NCBI RefSeq assembly: GCF_002836595.1
Contig: NZ_PJBB01000003.1
Span: 1,611,001 to 1,675,000 of the forward strand
Direction: 5' to 3'
DNA from: Tenacibaculum sp. Bg11-29
Lineage (GTDB): Bacteria > Bacteroidota > Bacteroidia > Flavobacteriales > Flavobacteriaceae
Length of the DNA stretch: 64,000 nt
This document shows, in pieces, positions 1 to 9,422 of this stretch (position 1 is the stretch's first letter; every line of letters begins with the position of its first letter). Under the pieces are notes generated by a model. It had not been told where the DNA came from, did not search any database, and saw only the letters and a list, made by a program, of their open reading frames with translations. The translations under genes and the position numbers were made by a program.

Positions 1-102
1 TGCTTTAATGTTTAGTTCAAAATTTACTAAATCTAATGTGTCGTTATCTGTAAATTTAGTTGTAACTGCTGGCATAACACCATTCCATTGTATAGTACTC
101 AT
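1..102 (-). CDS. DapA-family lyase/aldolase, N-terminal fragment (runs off left edge)
   Basis: The 34 visible residues begin MSTIQWNGVMPAV and continue TKFTDNDTLDL, the usual opening of the dihydrodipicolinate synthase / N-acetylneuraminate lyase family (the GVMPAVTTKF strand of the TIM barrel). The gene continues beyond base 1. A divergent AraC-type regulator begins about 150 bp away. In Bacteroidota a DapA-like protein next to an AraC regulator is often part of hydroxyproline catabolism, where it acts as a deaminase; that role is an inference from the neighbour. The family call is fairly firm, the substrate is not. Confidence 0.7.
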   Translation of the reverse strand, partial: MSTIQWNGVMPAVTTKFTDNDTLDLVNFELNIKA

Positions 103-119
103 TGTTTGTTTTTTTAAGG

Positions 120-127
120 CAAAGTTA
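120..127 (-). promoter_or_regulatory. -7 type promoter element for the DapA-like gene
   Basis: Read on the minus strand this is TAACTTTG, an exact match to the Bacteroidota TAnnTTTG element, 18 nt before the start codon. No clear upstream TTTG element is seen. Confidence 0.4.
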
Positions 128-253
128 TAGTTGATTTATTGAGTTTCTTGTTTGTTTTTTAACCATAGCATGTACTATATTATCCTTAATGTTTATTTAT
201 AGTATAAATAGTGTTAATATATCATAGATTTGTTTAAAATATTACCTATTTCT

Positions 254-1093
254 ATGAAGGTTTTACCATTTAAAATACCAAAAACTAAAAATTTAGGACT
301 GATTTATCAAGAAGATATTGGTGCTTTTTTTTATGATAAGTATCATGAGCACGAAGAAGTACAGTTGTGTTATATTATTAAAGGTGAAGGTACTTTAATT
401 GTTGGTGATACTGTTAATGAATACCATTCTAATGATATTCTAGTAATAGGAAGTAGACAGCCCCATGTTTTTAAAAGTGATAATTCAGTAATAAAAAAAT
501 CATCAATGATCTCGCTTTTTTTTACTAAAAAATCATTTGGCGAAACTTTTTTTGAATTGGATGAATTTAAAGAAATAGCACCTTTTTTTAGTAAATCCAA
601 GAATAGTTTTAGAATAGTAAATAATAAAGTAAAAATAACAAAGCTTTTTTTAAAATTACAAAAAAGTAGGGATTTAGTGAAGTTTACTGTTTTTATTAAA
701 ATGTTAACAGTTATTTCAAGTTCTAAGGTAGAATCTCTTTCATCGTTTGTTTACGAAAAAAAGTATACTGATAATGAAGGTAAGCGAATGCGAAACATAA
801 TGGATTATACATTGCAAAATTTTAATAAAAAAATAGAACTAGACGATATAGCAGAGATAGCAAATATGACATCTAATGCTTTTTGCAGATATTTTAAACA
901 AAGAACGAATAAAACTTTTTTTACTTTTTTAAATGAGCTTAGAGTAGAAAATGCATGTAGATTACTACAAAATAAAGACTATTCAGTTATTGATGTGTCA
1001 GAAAGATCTGGATTTAAAAATATATCTAACTTTAATAGAAAGTTTAAGGAATTAAAGAAGATAACACCTTCAAATTATAGATTGAATAATTAA
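254..1093 (+). CDS. AraC family transcriptional regulator with cupin-like N-terminus
   Basis: The 279-aa protein has an N-terminal cupin-like effector domain (HEHEEVQLCYIIKGEG, then the QPHVF strand). Its last ~95 residues are an AraC double helix-turn-helix: ELDDIAEIANMTSNAFCRYF for the first HTH and DVSERSGFKNISNFNRKFKE for the second, ending in the typical ITPSNYR. A TTG start 24 bp upstream is possible, but the ATG at 254 is chosen as the first normal start. The gene is divergent from the DapA-like gene and probably controls it. Effector unknown. Confidence 0.85.
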   Translation: MKVLPFKIPKTKNLGLIYQEDIGAFFYDKYHEHEEVQLCYIIKGEGTLIVGDTVNEYHSNDILVIGSRQPHVFKSDNSVIKKSSMISLFFTKKSFGETFFELDEFKEIAPFFSKSKNSFRIVNNKVKITKLFLKLQKSRDLVKFTVFIKMLTVISSSKVESLSSFVYEKKYTDNEGKRMRNIMDYTLQNFNKKIELDDIAEIANMTSNAFCRYFKQRTNKTFFTFLNELRVENACRLLQNKDYSVIDVSERSGFKNISNFNRKFKELKKITPSNYRLNN

Positions 1094-1182
1094 GATGTTA
1101 ATATATATCTACTTTTTTTAAAAGGTATAGGCTTTCTTGCTTCACTTGTCTATATTTGACAGCTATTTTATCAAACAAAATT

Positions 1183-2145
1183 ATGAGAAATATTACAACA
1201 CTATTTTCTTTTTTATTAATACTAAATATATCTGCGCAAGAAACATTACCTATCTACGCAGATTATTTGTCTGATAATGTTTATTTATTGCATCCAGCTG
1301 CTGCTGGAATAGGTGATTGTGGGAAGATACGTTTTACCGCGCGTCAACAATGGATTGGTGTAAAAGATGCTCCGTCATTGCAGACAGTAAGTTTTCATGC
1401 AAAAGTTCATGAAAATTCTAATGCAGGGTATGGATTTATATTATTTAATGACCGTAATGGTTATCACTCTCAAAAAGGGTTACAAGGTAGTTATACATAT
1501 CATTTAGATATGGGGAACGAGAATTTGTTTAACCAATTATCATTCGGACTTTCAATGGCAATGGTACAGAATGAAGTAGATCAGAGAACTTTTGGAGGGG
1601 GAGATGTTAGTCAGGTAATTGAAAGTGATTTTTATTTTAATGCCGATTTTGGAATGGCATACCATTTTAAAGGTTTTTCATCGTATTTAACGATAAAGAA
1701 TATATTACTTTCTGCAAAAAATAATGTAAACTCTAATTATGAATCACTCAATTTAAGAAATTATATTTTTGGAGCGGGTTACTTTTTTGGAGAAGAAGAT
1801 AAGTTTCAATTCGAACCGTCATTAATGCTACAATATAAAGCAGAAACAGGAGAGAAAATAGGTGACCTTAATTTTAAAGTTTATAAAAAGTTTAGAACAA
1901 CACAACTTTGGGCTGCTTTATCTTATAGAAGAAGTTTAGATAGTAGTGTTTTTGGTGATGCTAATTATATTACACCAATTATTGGTTTAAATTATAAGAA
2001 ACTAATGTTTGCATATACTTATACGCAGCAAAGCGGAGATGTTGTTTTTTCTAACGGTGGTTTTCATCAAGTATCTTTTGGTATGGATATTTTATGTAGA
2101 AAACGTAGAGCTTCTGCTTGCCCGAATATTAATGGGAGTTTCTAA
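1183..2145 (+). CDS. PorP/SprF family type IX secretion system membrane protein
   Basis: The 320-aa protein has a signal peptide ending ISAQ, then the family signature YADYLSDNVYLLHPAAAGIG and many alternating beta strands. PorP/SprF proteins are outer-membrane partners of the type IX secretion system, and many copies serve in delivery or anchoring of particular substrates. An upstream in-frame TTG at 1156 exists; the ATG at 1183 places the signal peptide correctly. The stop overlaps the stop of murI on the other strand by 4 bp. It stands alone, without the large adhesin that often precedes such genes, so its partner is unknown. Confidence 0.8.
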   Translation: MRNITTLFSFLLILNISAQETLPIYADYLSDNVYLLHPAAAGIGDCGKIRFTARQQWIGVKDAPSLQTVSFHAKVHENSNAGYGFILFNDRNGYHSQKGLQGSYTYHLDMGNENLFNQLSFGLSMAMVQNEVDQRTFGGGDVSQVIESDFYFNADFGMAYHFKGFSSYLTIKNILLSAKNNVNSNYESLNLRNYIFGAGYFFGEEDKFQFEPSLMLQYKAETGEKIGDLNFKVYKKFRTTQLWAALSYRRSLDSSVFGDANYITPIIGLNYKKLMFAYTYTQQSGDVVFSNGGFHQVSFGMDILCRKRRASACPNINGSF

Positions 2146-2936
2146 AAGTCTATATTTTTAATAATAGCTGTTTTGTATTCTTTTAGAATAAGGTTCAAAA
2201 TATTTTTTTCCTTATTGATGTAAAAAGTGTTCGTTGTATTTTTTTCTGAATTAGAAATTAATTTGTTTTCAGTTAGAATTTTTTTTGTCTGTTTTGCTAC
2301 GGCTTCTCCTGAATCAATGATTTTGACATTTTCCCCAACAATATTTTTTATTTGTGGAATCAAATATGGGTAATGGGTACATCCTAATACAATACAATCA
2401 CATTTAGAAGAAACCATTAAACTTAAATATTCTTCTAATAGTTTAGTCATTTCTATTGAATACATTTTTCCTGTTTCAATAAGTTCAACTAGGCCATTAC
2501 CAATTTGTTCTATAATAAGAATATTGCTATTAATGGTAGCTGATGTCTTTTCAAACAAAGTACTATTAAGAGTTCCTTTAGTAGCGAGTATGCCTATGTT
2601 TTTTGTTTTAGTCTTTAGAGACGCAGCTTTAATTGCGGGCTCAATACCTATAAAAGAAATATCGTAGTTTTTTCTTAAGTATTCAATCGCATTTGTAGTT
2701 GCTGTATTACAAGCAACTACTATTATCTTACAGCCTTCGTTTATTAAAAATTCTGTGTTTTTTATGGATAAATTTAGAATTTCATTTTTCGATTTTTGAC
2801 CATATGGTGCATTTTTACTATCAGATAAGTAAATAGTACTTTCGTTTGGTAGTAAGGCATGAATTTCTTTCCAAATAGATGTACCTCCAATACCAGAGTC
2901 AAAAATACCTATAGGTTGTTGCTGTTTTTTAATCAT
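2142..2936 (-). CDS. murI: Glutamate racemase
   Basis: MurI converts L-glutamate to D-glutamate for peptidoglycan. The 264-aa protein shows FDSGIGG (residues 12-18), the first catalytic cysteine in VVACNTAT (Cys76) and the second in LGCTHYP (about residue 186), the two-base mechanism of the family. The length is normal. The ATG at 2936 is chosen over an upstream TTG. It lies downstream of ompH behind a strong hairpin, so it probably has its own promoter or depends on read-through. Confidence 0.95.
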   Translation of the reverse strand: MIKKQQQPIGIFDSGIGGTSIWKEIHALLPNESTIYLSDSKNAPYGQKSKNEILNLSIKNTEFLINEGCKIIVVACNTATTNAIEYLRKNYDISFIGIEPAIKAASLKTKTKNIGILATKGTLNSTLFEKTSATINSNILIIEQIGNGLVELIETGKMYSIEMTKLLEEYLSLMVSSKCDCIVLGCTHYPYLIPQIKNIVGENVKIIDSGEAVAKQTKKILTENKLISNSEKNTTNTFYINKEKNILNLILKEYKTAIIKNIDF

Positions 2937-2949
2937 ATATAGCAAAAAT

Positions 2950-2979
2950 AAAAATCCTGCTGAATTCAGCAGGATTTTT
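2950..2979 (-). terminator. Rho-independent terminator after ompH
   Basis: A perfect 30-bp palindrome (AAAAATCCTGCTGAA and its complement). Read on the minus strand it is followed by a T-rich run. It separates the ompH/bamA block from murI. Confidence 0.75.
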
Positions 2980-3001
2980 ATAAAATATTTTTCAGGTTTT
3001 A

Positions 3002-3511
3002 TTAGAATCCTAATTTTGCTTTTACAGCACTTAAGATATTTTCTCCTTTGTCATAAACGATTAATCCTTTTCCTGGAGAAGCATCAAATACATAGATAAT
3101 TCCTTTTTCAGCAGCAACTGCTTTAATAGCATCTTCAGCTTTCTTTAAAAGAGGAATTGTTTTTTCTTGGTATTTCTTTTGCATTTGCTGACTAGCAGTT
3201 TGTTCAGCTTTTTGAATTCTTACTTTATCTTGTTGAACTTCAGCAGCTCTTTTTTGATTTACTTCTTGTGTTTGACTTTTACCTTCAGCATCATACTTTT
3301 TAAATTTAGCATCTAATTTTTTGTACATAGCTTCAATATCATCACGATAAGTCTTGCTTAGTTTTTCTAATTCAGATTTCATAGCCTTTGTAGCAGGCAT
3401 TTCAGATAATAATAAATCTGTGTTTATATGTGCTGTTTTTTGTGCGTTTGCAATACCACCTAATCCAATTGTGAAAATAGCAACTAATAATAAGGTTTTA
3501 AAATGTTTCAT
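3002..3511 (-). CDS. OmpH/Skp family periplasmic chaperone
   Basis: The 169-aa protein has a signal peptide ending GIANAQ, a long charged helical region (about residues 35-125, rich in K, E, Q and A) and a C-terminal beta segment KGIIYVFDASPGKGLIVYD. This is the Skp/OmpH 'tentacle' layout. Skp-like chaperones hold outer-membrane proteins in the periplasm on the way to BamA. It is the downstream member of a tandem pair behind bamA, the standard Bacteroidota order. Confidence 0.9.
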   Translation of the reverse strand: MKHFKTLLLVAIFTIGLGGIANAQKTAHINTDLLLSEMPATKAMKSELEKLSKTYRDDIEAMYKKLDAKFKKYDAEGKSQTQEVNQKRAAEVQQDKVRIQKAEQTASQQMQKKYQEKTIPLLKKAEDAIKAVAAEKGIIYVFDASPGKGLIVYDKGENILSAVKAKLGF

Positions 3512-3548
3512 CTTTGTTTTAATTTAATTTATACTCTCTATTCTTGAT

Positions 3549-4346
3549 TTATTTACTCTCTTTTATTGCAGCTTTCTTTTTCGCTTCTTCTTGAGATTTT
3601 CTTAGTGCGTCTTTTTTTTCTTTCAACAGCTTTCTAATATTAGCTCTCTCTTCTAGCTTCGCTTTTCTTTTTTCTTCAATTCTTTTAACTCTGGATAACC
3701 TATCATTTTTCTTTTTTTCTCTTACAGCTTTCTTCTTAGCTATTTGTTCTTTTTGAGCATCAGTTAAACCTTCATTTTTAAGCAATTCTTTTTTAGCAGC
3801 GATCTTATCTTTCTTCTGTTGCTTTTTTTGATCAATATTTATCATTTTTACAACAAGGTCGCTAATATCGTGTTTTTTGTTTGAATATAGCATTACTAAA
3901 TCTCCAGATTTATCAAATACAAAATCATACTTTTTTCTAGAAGCAATAGTTTGAATAGCGTTGTAAACTTGATCTTGAATTGGTTTTACCAATTGTCGTC
4001 TTAAGTTATACATATCTCCTTTAGGGCCAAAGTATAAAGATTCTAACCTTCTTAAAGATTCTTGCTTTATAGTAATGTCTTCTTCACGTTCTTCAACTAA
4101 ATCTTTTGTTAAAATTGCTTTTTCATTACTTAAATCTGTTTTTATAACTTCTATAGCTCGAGCTTCTTTATCTAATTTAGTTTTCCATTTTTCAACTTTA
4201 GCACCTAAAGAGTTTTGAGCTTCTAAATATTCAGGAATATTTTGAAGAATGTACTCCATGTCAATATATGCTATTCGTTGACTTTTTTGGGCAACAGTGA
4301 TACTAGTAATAAGTAAAAGAACGATTGATAAAATGCTTTTTTTCAT
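3549..4346 (-). CDS. OmpH/Skp family protein with long charged C-terminal tail
   Basis: The 265-aa protein has a signal peptide (ends TVAQK), the OmpH start RIAYIDMEYILQNIPEYLEAQ, a coiled-coil middle and the beta segment KKYDFVFDKSGDLVMLYSN. After about residue 175 there is a tail of some 90 residues made mostly of K, E, R and A (KKKAVREKKKNDRLSRVKR and similar). It is longer than a plain Skp, and the tail may be helical or disordered. It sits between bamA and the second ompH. A chaperone role is inferred from family and position. Confidence 0.88.
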   Translation of the reverse strand: MKKSILSIVLLLITSITVAQKSQRIAYIDMEYILQNIPEYLEAQNSLGAKVEKWKTKLDKEARAIEVIKTDLSNEKAILTKDLVEEREEDITIKQESLRRLESLYFGPKGDMYNLRRQLVKPIQDQVYNAIQTIASRKKYDFVFDKSGDLVMLYSNKKHDISDLVVKMINIDQKKQQKKDKIAAKKELLKNEGLTDAQKEQIAKKKAVREKKKNDRLSRVKRIEEKRKAKLEERANIRKLLKEKKDALRKSQEEAKKKAAIKESK

Positions 4347-4411
4347 CTTGCTATAATGTGTTTAGAAAAAACCGTGCCAAAAAACTAGACACATCACAAA
4401 TGTAATGTTTT

Positions 4412-6961
4412 TTAGAACTGTCTTCCAATAATAAAATGTGTTTGCCAACCAGATTTTTGAGATTGCCCAGGTAAAGGATCAAAGCCATGAGCGAAATCGA
4501 TACCTAATAAACCAAATGCAGGCATAAATATACGAACACCCAATCCAGCAGAACGTTTTAATTTAAACGGATTAAAGTCGCTAAAATTGTCATAAGAATT
4601 ACCCGCTTCTAAAAAACCTAAAGTATAAATTGAAGCAGAGGGTTTATCTGTTATAGAATAACGTAATTCCATTTGGAATTTATTGTAAATAGAACCACCA
4701 TCAGTTGATGATATTCTATTATTTTCATAACCTCTTAAACCAACAGTTTCTCTACCGTCTAATTGTCCTTGCGCAATTCCATCACCTCCAACAAAGTACC
4801 TTTCAACAGGAGTTAGGCCTAATTTACTGTTATATGATCCTAAATAACCCATTTCAAAATTAGACATTAAGACTAATTTATTATTTGTTGATAATGATGT
4901 ATACCATTTTCCTTTTGCAGATATTTTATAATACTCTAGCCATTTGTATTTATCAGACAAATATATTTGTCTTTCTTCGTTAGTAGGGAAATCAGGCTCT
5001 GTATAGTCTTTTCCGTTTACTAAAGAATAAGGAAATGTAGCTTTTGCTTTAACAGTGAATTCCGAACCATAAGAAGGGAATATTAAACTAGGTCCTGTAG
5101 AGTTACGGCTTAAAGCAATACTATAGGCTAAATTATTTAAATTACCATCACTAATTACATCAGTAGATGAACCAACACGGTACCCATAATTTTGTAAATC
5201 AATTTTTTGGTAACTTATATTTTGAGATAAAGAAAAGTAATCATCAGGCGACTTTAAACGTTTACCTAAACCGATAGAAGCTCCTAGAATACTTAAACTC
5301 TGGTTTTTATCAACAGAATTTGTTGTAAAATCATACCTGTATTGATTAGAAAGGTAAACTGAAAACGATAACGATTGTGGTGTTTTTCCACCCAACCAAG
5401 GTTCTGTAAAAGAAAAGCTATAAGTGTTATAAGTTCTACTTGCTTGCAATCTAAGAGATAGTTTTTGGCCATCACCCATTGGTAATGGTTTGTATGCTTC
5501 TTTGTTAAAGATATTTCTAATAGAAAAATTATTAAAAGATAAACCTAAGGTACCAATGAAAGATCCTCCACCATAACCACCTTGTAGTTCAATTTGACTT
5601 CCTCCTTTTTCTACTACAGAGAAATCAATGTCAGCAGTTTTATTTTGATAATCGGGTTTAACATCCGGGGTTACGTTTGCATCGAAAAAACCTAATTGCC
5701 CAATTTCACGTATAGACCTTATAATATTTTTACGACTAAATAAATCACCTGGTTTTACACGCAATTCTCTGAAAATTACATGGTCATTCGTTTTCTCATT
5801 ACCAGTTACTGTTACTTTTTTAATTGTAGCAGGATCATCTTCACGAATACGTACTTCTACTGTAATAGAATCATTATTAACTTTAGTTTCAACAGCGTTT
5901 ATTTGAGAGAATAAATAGCCATTGTTGTGGTATAATGTTTGAATATCTTGAGAAGAAGGGGTTCCGTCACCAGAAACACGTTCTTTCAAAACTTTTCCAT
6001 TGTATATATCTCCTTTATCAATTCGTAGTAATCTGTGTAAGAATTGGTCTGAGTATTTTTTGTTTCCTACGAATTTAATATCATCAAAACGGTATTGACG
6101 ACCTTCTTCTAAAGCTATTTCAAGATTAATTGTATTATCATCATTCCAAGTTAGTTTATCAGATAAAACACGTGCATCTCGATAGCCATTCTCACTATAT
6201 TTCTCTAAAATACTTTCTAAATCAGCTTTGTAATCATCTAAAATATATTTTGATGATTTCCAAAAACGACCAAAAATTTTACGCTTAGTGTTTTTCATTA
6301 CACCACGTAAAACACTATTCGACATAGCTTTATTACCAATAAAATTAATTTCTTTAATTTTTATACGAGCTCCTTTGTCAACAAAGATGTCCATACTAAC
6401 GGTGTTAACGTCAGAAGTGTCTTGCTTTGTGGTTAGTGAGACTTTAGTTTTGAGAAAACCTTTATCGGTATATTTTTTTTTAATGTAATTTCTAGTGGTT
6501 ACGATTAAATTGTCGGTAACCATAGCACCTTTTTTTAATTCTGTTTCTTTTTTTAAATCTTTTGCTTTTGATTTACTTAACCCCGAAACAGAAATATCTG
6601 TTAATTGTGGTAACTCAGTAACATCAAATAAAAGATATACTGTTTGATCATCCTTTTTGGAAAGATAAACATCTACTTCACTAAATTGTTTACTTTCATA
6701 AAGTTTTTTAATAGCACTGGTAAGTTTATCTCCAGGTAATTTTATGGGTTGCCCATCAACCAATCCTGTATAAACTCTTATAGTTTGTTCACTAAATTTT
6801 TGTAAGCCAGTTACTGTAATTCCACCAAGTATATATTGCTCTCCTTTTTTATAGGAAATAATATTATTACTAGTACTGTCTTTAATTGTTGTATTTTGTG
6901 CTTGTATGTTCGCCGATAAAAAGGCGATTAAAAATACTGCTAAATAAGAATATTTATTCAT
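4412..6961 (-). CDS. bamA: Outer membrane protein assembly factor BamA
   Basis: BamA inserts beta-barrel proteins into the outer membrane. The 849-aa protein has a signal peptide (ends ANIQAQ), five POTRA-like repeats (recurring patterns such as VTGLQKFSEQTIR, INFIGNKAMSNSVLR, KFVGNKKYSDQFLHR and VTVTGNEKTNDHVIF) and a C-terminal 16-strand barrel with GGDGIAQGQLDGRETVGLRGY and a final HFIIGRQF ending in phenylalanine, the usual barrel signal. The ATG at 6961 is chosen because it places the signal peptide correctly; it overlaps the uppS stop (ATGAATAA), which implies translational coupling. Confidence 0.95.
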   Translation of the reverse strand: MNKYSYLAVFLIAFLSANIQAQNTTIKDSTSNNIISYKKGEQYILGGITVTGLQKFSEQTIRVYTGLVDGQPIKLPGDKLTSAIKKLYESKQFSEVDVYLSKKDDQTVYLLFDVTELPQLTDISVSGLSKSKAKDLKKETELKKGAMVTDNLIVTTRNYIKKKYTDKGFLKTKVSLTTKQDTSDVNTVSMDIFVDKGARIKIKEINFIGNKAMSNSVLRGVMKNTKRKIFGRFWKSSKYILDDYKADLESILEKYSENGYRDARVLSDKLTWNDDNTINLEIALEEGRQYRFDDIKFVGNKKYSDQFLHRLLRIDKGDIYNGKVLKERVSGDGTPSSQDIQTLYHNNGYLFSQINAVETKVNNDSITVEVRIREDDPATIKKVTVTGNEKTNDHVIFRELRVKPGDLFSRKNIIRSIREIGQLGFFDANVTPDVKPDYQNKTADIDFSVVEKGGSQIELQGGYGGGSFIGTLGLSFNNFSIRNIFNKEAYKPLPMGDGQKLSLRLQASRTYNTYSFSFTEPWLGGKTPQSLSFSVYLSNQYRYDFTTNSVDKNQSLSILGASIGLGKRLKSPDDYFSLSQNISYQKIDLQNYGYRVGSSTDVISDGNLNNLAYSIALSRNSTGPSLIFPSYGSEFTVKAKATFPYSLVNGKDYTEPDFPTNEERQIYLSDKYKWLEYYKISAKGKWYTSLSTNNKLVLMSNFEMGYLGSYNSKLGLTPVERYFVGGDGIAQGQLDGRETVGLRGYENNRISSTDGGSIYNKFQMELRYSITDKPSASIYTLGFLEAGNSYDNFSDFNPFKLKRSAGLGVRIFMPAFGLLGIDFAHGFDPLPGQSQKSGWQTHFIIGRQF

Positions 6962-7706
6962 TGGTCTCAATCTGTTCACTTGTTTTTCCAAATCTTCTCT
7001 CTCTGTTTTGATAATCTATTACGGCATCAAAAAGGTTTTCCCTTCTAAAGTCTGGCCATAATATTTCTGTAAAATATAATTCAGCATATGCTAGTTGCCA
7101 AAGTAAAAAATTACTGATTCTTTGTTCCCCACTTGTACGTATCATTAAATCAACGTCGGGCAAATTAAATGTATATAAATGGTTATTTATAATTTTTTCG
7201 TCTATTTTTTCAATATCTAGCTCTTTATTAACAACTTTTTTAGATATGTTTTTGAAGGCGTTAACAATTTCTTCTCTTGAACCGTAACTTAAAGCAAATG
7301 TTAAAGTGATTTTTGTATTGTTTTTTGTTTGTTCAATAACGCTAGCTAATACTTTTTGAGCGTTTTTAGGTAAACTACTTATGTTGCCAATAGCGTTTAT
7401 CTTAACATTTTTGCGTTGAAAGTCTGGAAGTTCTTTTTTCAAAGTACTAACCAATAAGCTCATTAAAGCATCTACTTCTAGCTTTGGTCTGTTCCAGTTT
7501 TCAGTAGAGAAAGCATAAAGAGTAATAAATTTCACTCCTATTTCAGAAGCTGTATCAGCAGTTTCTCTAATAGCAGTTAATGCATTTCTGTGCCCAAAAA
7601 TACGTTGCATTCCTTTTCCTTTTGCCCATCGACCATTACCATCCATAATGATAGCAATATGATTAGGAACTTTTTGTAAGTCAATGCTCTGTAGCTTATC
7701 TTCCAT
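6954..7706 (-). CDS. uppS: Undecaprenyl diphosphate synthase (isoprenyl transferase)
   Basis: UppS makes the C55 lipid carrier for cell-wall synthesis from farnesyl diphosphate and isopentenyl diphosphate. The 250-aa protein shows IAIIMDGNGRWAKGKG with catalytic Asp22, the H-R-N segment GHRNALTAIRETADTA, FSTENWNRP, and the C-terminal DLMIRTSGEQRISNFLLWQ with FTEILWPDF. The start at 7706 lies 2 nt after the stop of the upstream DUF6089-like gene. Coupling to bamA links lipid-carrier supply with envelope assembly. Confidence 0.96.
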   Translation of the reverse strand: MEDKLQSIDLQKVPNHIAIIMDGNGRWAKGKGMQRIFGHRNALTAIRETADTASEIGVKFITLYAFSTENWNRPKLEVDALMSLLVSTLKKELPDFQRKNVKINAIGNISSLPKNAQKVLASVIEQTKNNTKITLTFALSYGSREEIVNAFKNISKKVVNKELDIEKIDEKIINNHLYTFNLPDVDLMIRTSGEQRISNFLLWQLAYAELYFTEILWPDFRRENLFDAVIDYQNRERRFGKTSEQIETNE

Positions 7707-7708
7707 AT

Positions 7709-8389
7709 TTATTCTGCTAATCCTTTGTAACAAGGAGGTCTTCCGAAGGAGTAAACGATAGAAAAACCAGTAAACATATACCAGTCATTTCCTGTTCCTC
7801 CAAAGTTTAAACTATTTATTTTATCTGTAGTGAAATCTAGATCATCTATTAGCGTTAAACGAACGCCTGCTTCAAATGCAATTGCTAAGTGGTCATCTAA
7901 TCGGCCTTTAATACCAACTCCTATAGGTAAAGAATAAGAAAATTTATTTTTTAAACGAATCGTATTTGGAGATGTCCTTTCCGTTGGACTACTGTAATTA
8001 AAAGCAGCAATTTCTGCTAATATATATGGAGTGAATGTTGTTTTGTAATTACTAATGTTATAATCAAAGAAGTTAAATTCTAGGCCTGCAGCAAACTCAT
8101 GTATGTTATTTGTAAATTGATAACCTCTATCTTGACGAAATAAGTTTTCTGAATTTTCATCATTTCCAGAAACGGGAATGTAAGTATAAGTACCTCTTAA
8201 GGCTATTCTAGGATTTAAGTTGTATTTATAAACAATACCACCTCCTAATTTATTAGGGTAAATGTAGTTTGTTCTACCAACATCACCTATATAATTAGTA
8301 CCCCCAGCGAAGATACCAATTTCGTGAGTTTGTGATTGTAAAGTAATTGCTATAATAGCAAATAATATGAATAGGATTTTGTTTTTCAT
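7709..8389 (-). CDS. DUF6089-like outer membrane beta-barrel protein
   Basis: The 226-aa protein has a signal peptide (ends LQSQ), then HEIGIFAGGTNYIGDVGRTNYI and eight or more amphipathic strands with aromatic ends, finishing TGFSIVYSFGRPPCYKGLAE. Proteins of this kind sit between nadK and uppS in many Bacteroidota and carry the domain name DUF6089. Its function is unknown; a structural or assembly role at the outer membrane is inferred from the barrel pattern and the bamA neighbourhood. The start at 8389 is chosen for the signal peptide. Confidence 0.8.
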   Translation of the reverse strand: MKNKILFILFAIIAITLQSQTHEIGIFAGGTNYIGDVGRTNYIYPNKLGGGIVYKYNLNPRIALRGTYTYIPVSGNDENSENLFRQDRGYQFTNNIHEFAAGLEFNFFDYNISNYKTTFTPYILAEIAAFNYSSPTERTSPNTIRLKNKFSYSLPIGVGIKGRLDDHLAIAFEAGVRLTLIDDLDFTTDKINSLNFGGTGNDWYMFTGFSIVYSFGRPPCYKGLAE

Positions 8390-8494
8390 TGTAAAAATGG
8401 CGTGCAAATATAGGAAAATCAATTTGCTTTAAAAAGTTAATAATCTATCTTTTTGATTAACTTTTTTTTTAGTGATTTATTGTGATGAGTTTGA

Positions 8495-9391
8495 TTATAA
8501 AGATTCATTACGGGTGTCTTCTCCCCATAAAAGTTTACTTCTCAAAGTCTTTAAATGTGATTGATTTTGTAATAAGATACTTTTTATTGAGAAATTTGCT
8601 TTTTTTATCTTGATTTTGGTTCCTTCAGGAACAGTTGTAATTCGAGAGTCTAACGAAATTAGGAAGTCTTTTTCACGAGCGCTAACCTCTAGTTGAATTA
8701 GGGTTTTGTCAGGTATAACCATTGGCCTCGCATTTAGGTTGTGTGGTGCGATTGGTGTAATAACAAAACTTTTAGAATCTGGTAATATTACAGGGCCGTT
8801 GCAGCTTAAAGAATACCCTGTTGAACCTGTTGGAGTTGATATAATTAATCCATCTGCCCAGTAGTTTGTTAGGTATTCTTTGTTTAGGTATGTTCTTACG
8901 CCTATCATTGATGTAGTATTTCTACGAGCAATAGTTATTTCATTTAAAGCAAAGTCTAGTTCATCAAAGGCGTCAGTTTGTGGAGTTGTTTCTATTTGTA
9001 ATAAAGATCTGTCTTGAATAGTATATTTATTTTTTAATAATAAATGAATAGCTTCTTCTATTTGATCTTTTTGAACTGTTGCTAAAAAACCTAATCTACC
9101 TGTGTTTATCCCTATAATAGGAATGTTTAAATTGCGAATGTAGGTTACGGCTCTTAAAACCGTTCCGTCTCCTCCAATTGAAAACATCATGTCAAAAGAG
9201 TTTGATAAATCTTTGAAATGAGTAAAAGTAGGATGCTTTTTTTTAAGGGAGTTGTTTTCGGTTAATAAATCATAAAACTCTTTTTCAAAAAAAACAACGA
9301 TATTGTTTTTCTCTAAGACCGATAATAATATTTTAATTTCCTTTTCGGCTGAAATGTTATAAGCTTGACCGTATATCGCTACTTTTTTCAC
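8495..9391 (-). CDS. nadK: NAD kinase
   Basis: NadK phosphorylates NAD+ to NADP+. The 298-aa protein has the diagnostic GGDGT motif (MFSIGGDGTVLRAV), GINTGRLGFLA, the NE pair in ALNEITIARR and the glycine-rich STPTGSTGYSLSCNGP loop with NLNARPMVIP after it. The apparent start codon is GTG at 9391 (KKVAIYGQAY follows), with no better ATG nearby. It is between the CBS protein and the DUF6089-like gene on the same strand. Confidence 0.95.
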   Translation of the reverse strand: MKKVAIYGQAYNISAEKEIKILLSVLEKNNIVVFFEKEFYDLLTENNSLKKKHPTFTHFKDLSNSFDMMFSIGGDGTVLRAVTYIRNLNIPIIGINTGRLGFLATVQKDQIEEAIHLLLKNKYTIQDRSLLQIETTPQTDAFDELDFALNEITIARRNTTSMIGVRTYLNKEYLTNYWADGLIISTPTGSTGYSLSCNGPVILPDSKSFVITPIAPHNLNARPMVIPDKTLIQLEVSAREKDFLISLDSRITTVPEGTKIKIKKANFSIKSILLQNQSHLKTLRSKLLWGEDTRNESL

Positions 9392-9422
9392 TATTAATAA
9401 TATTTGGTTATGGAGGTGTAAA

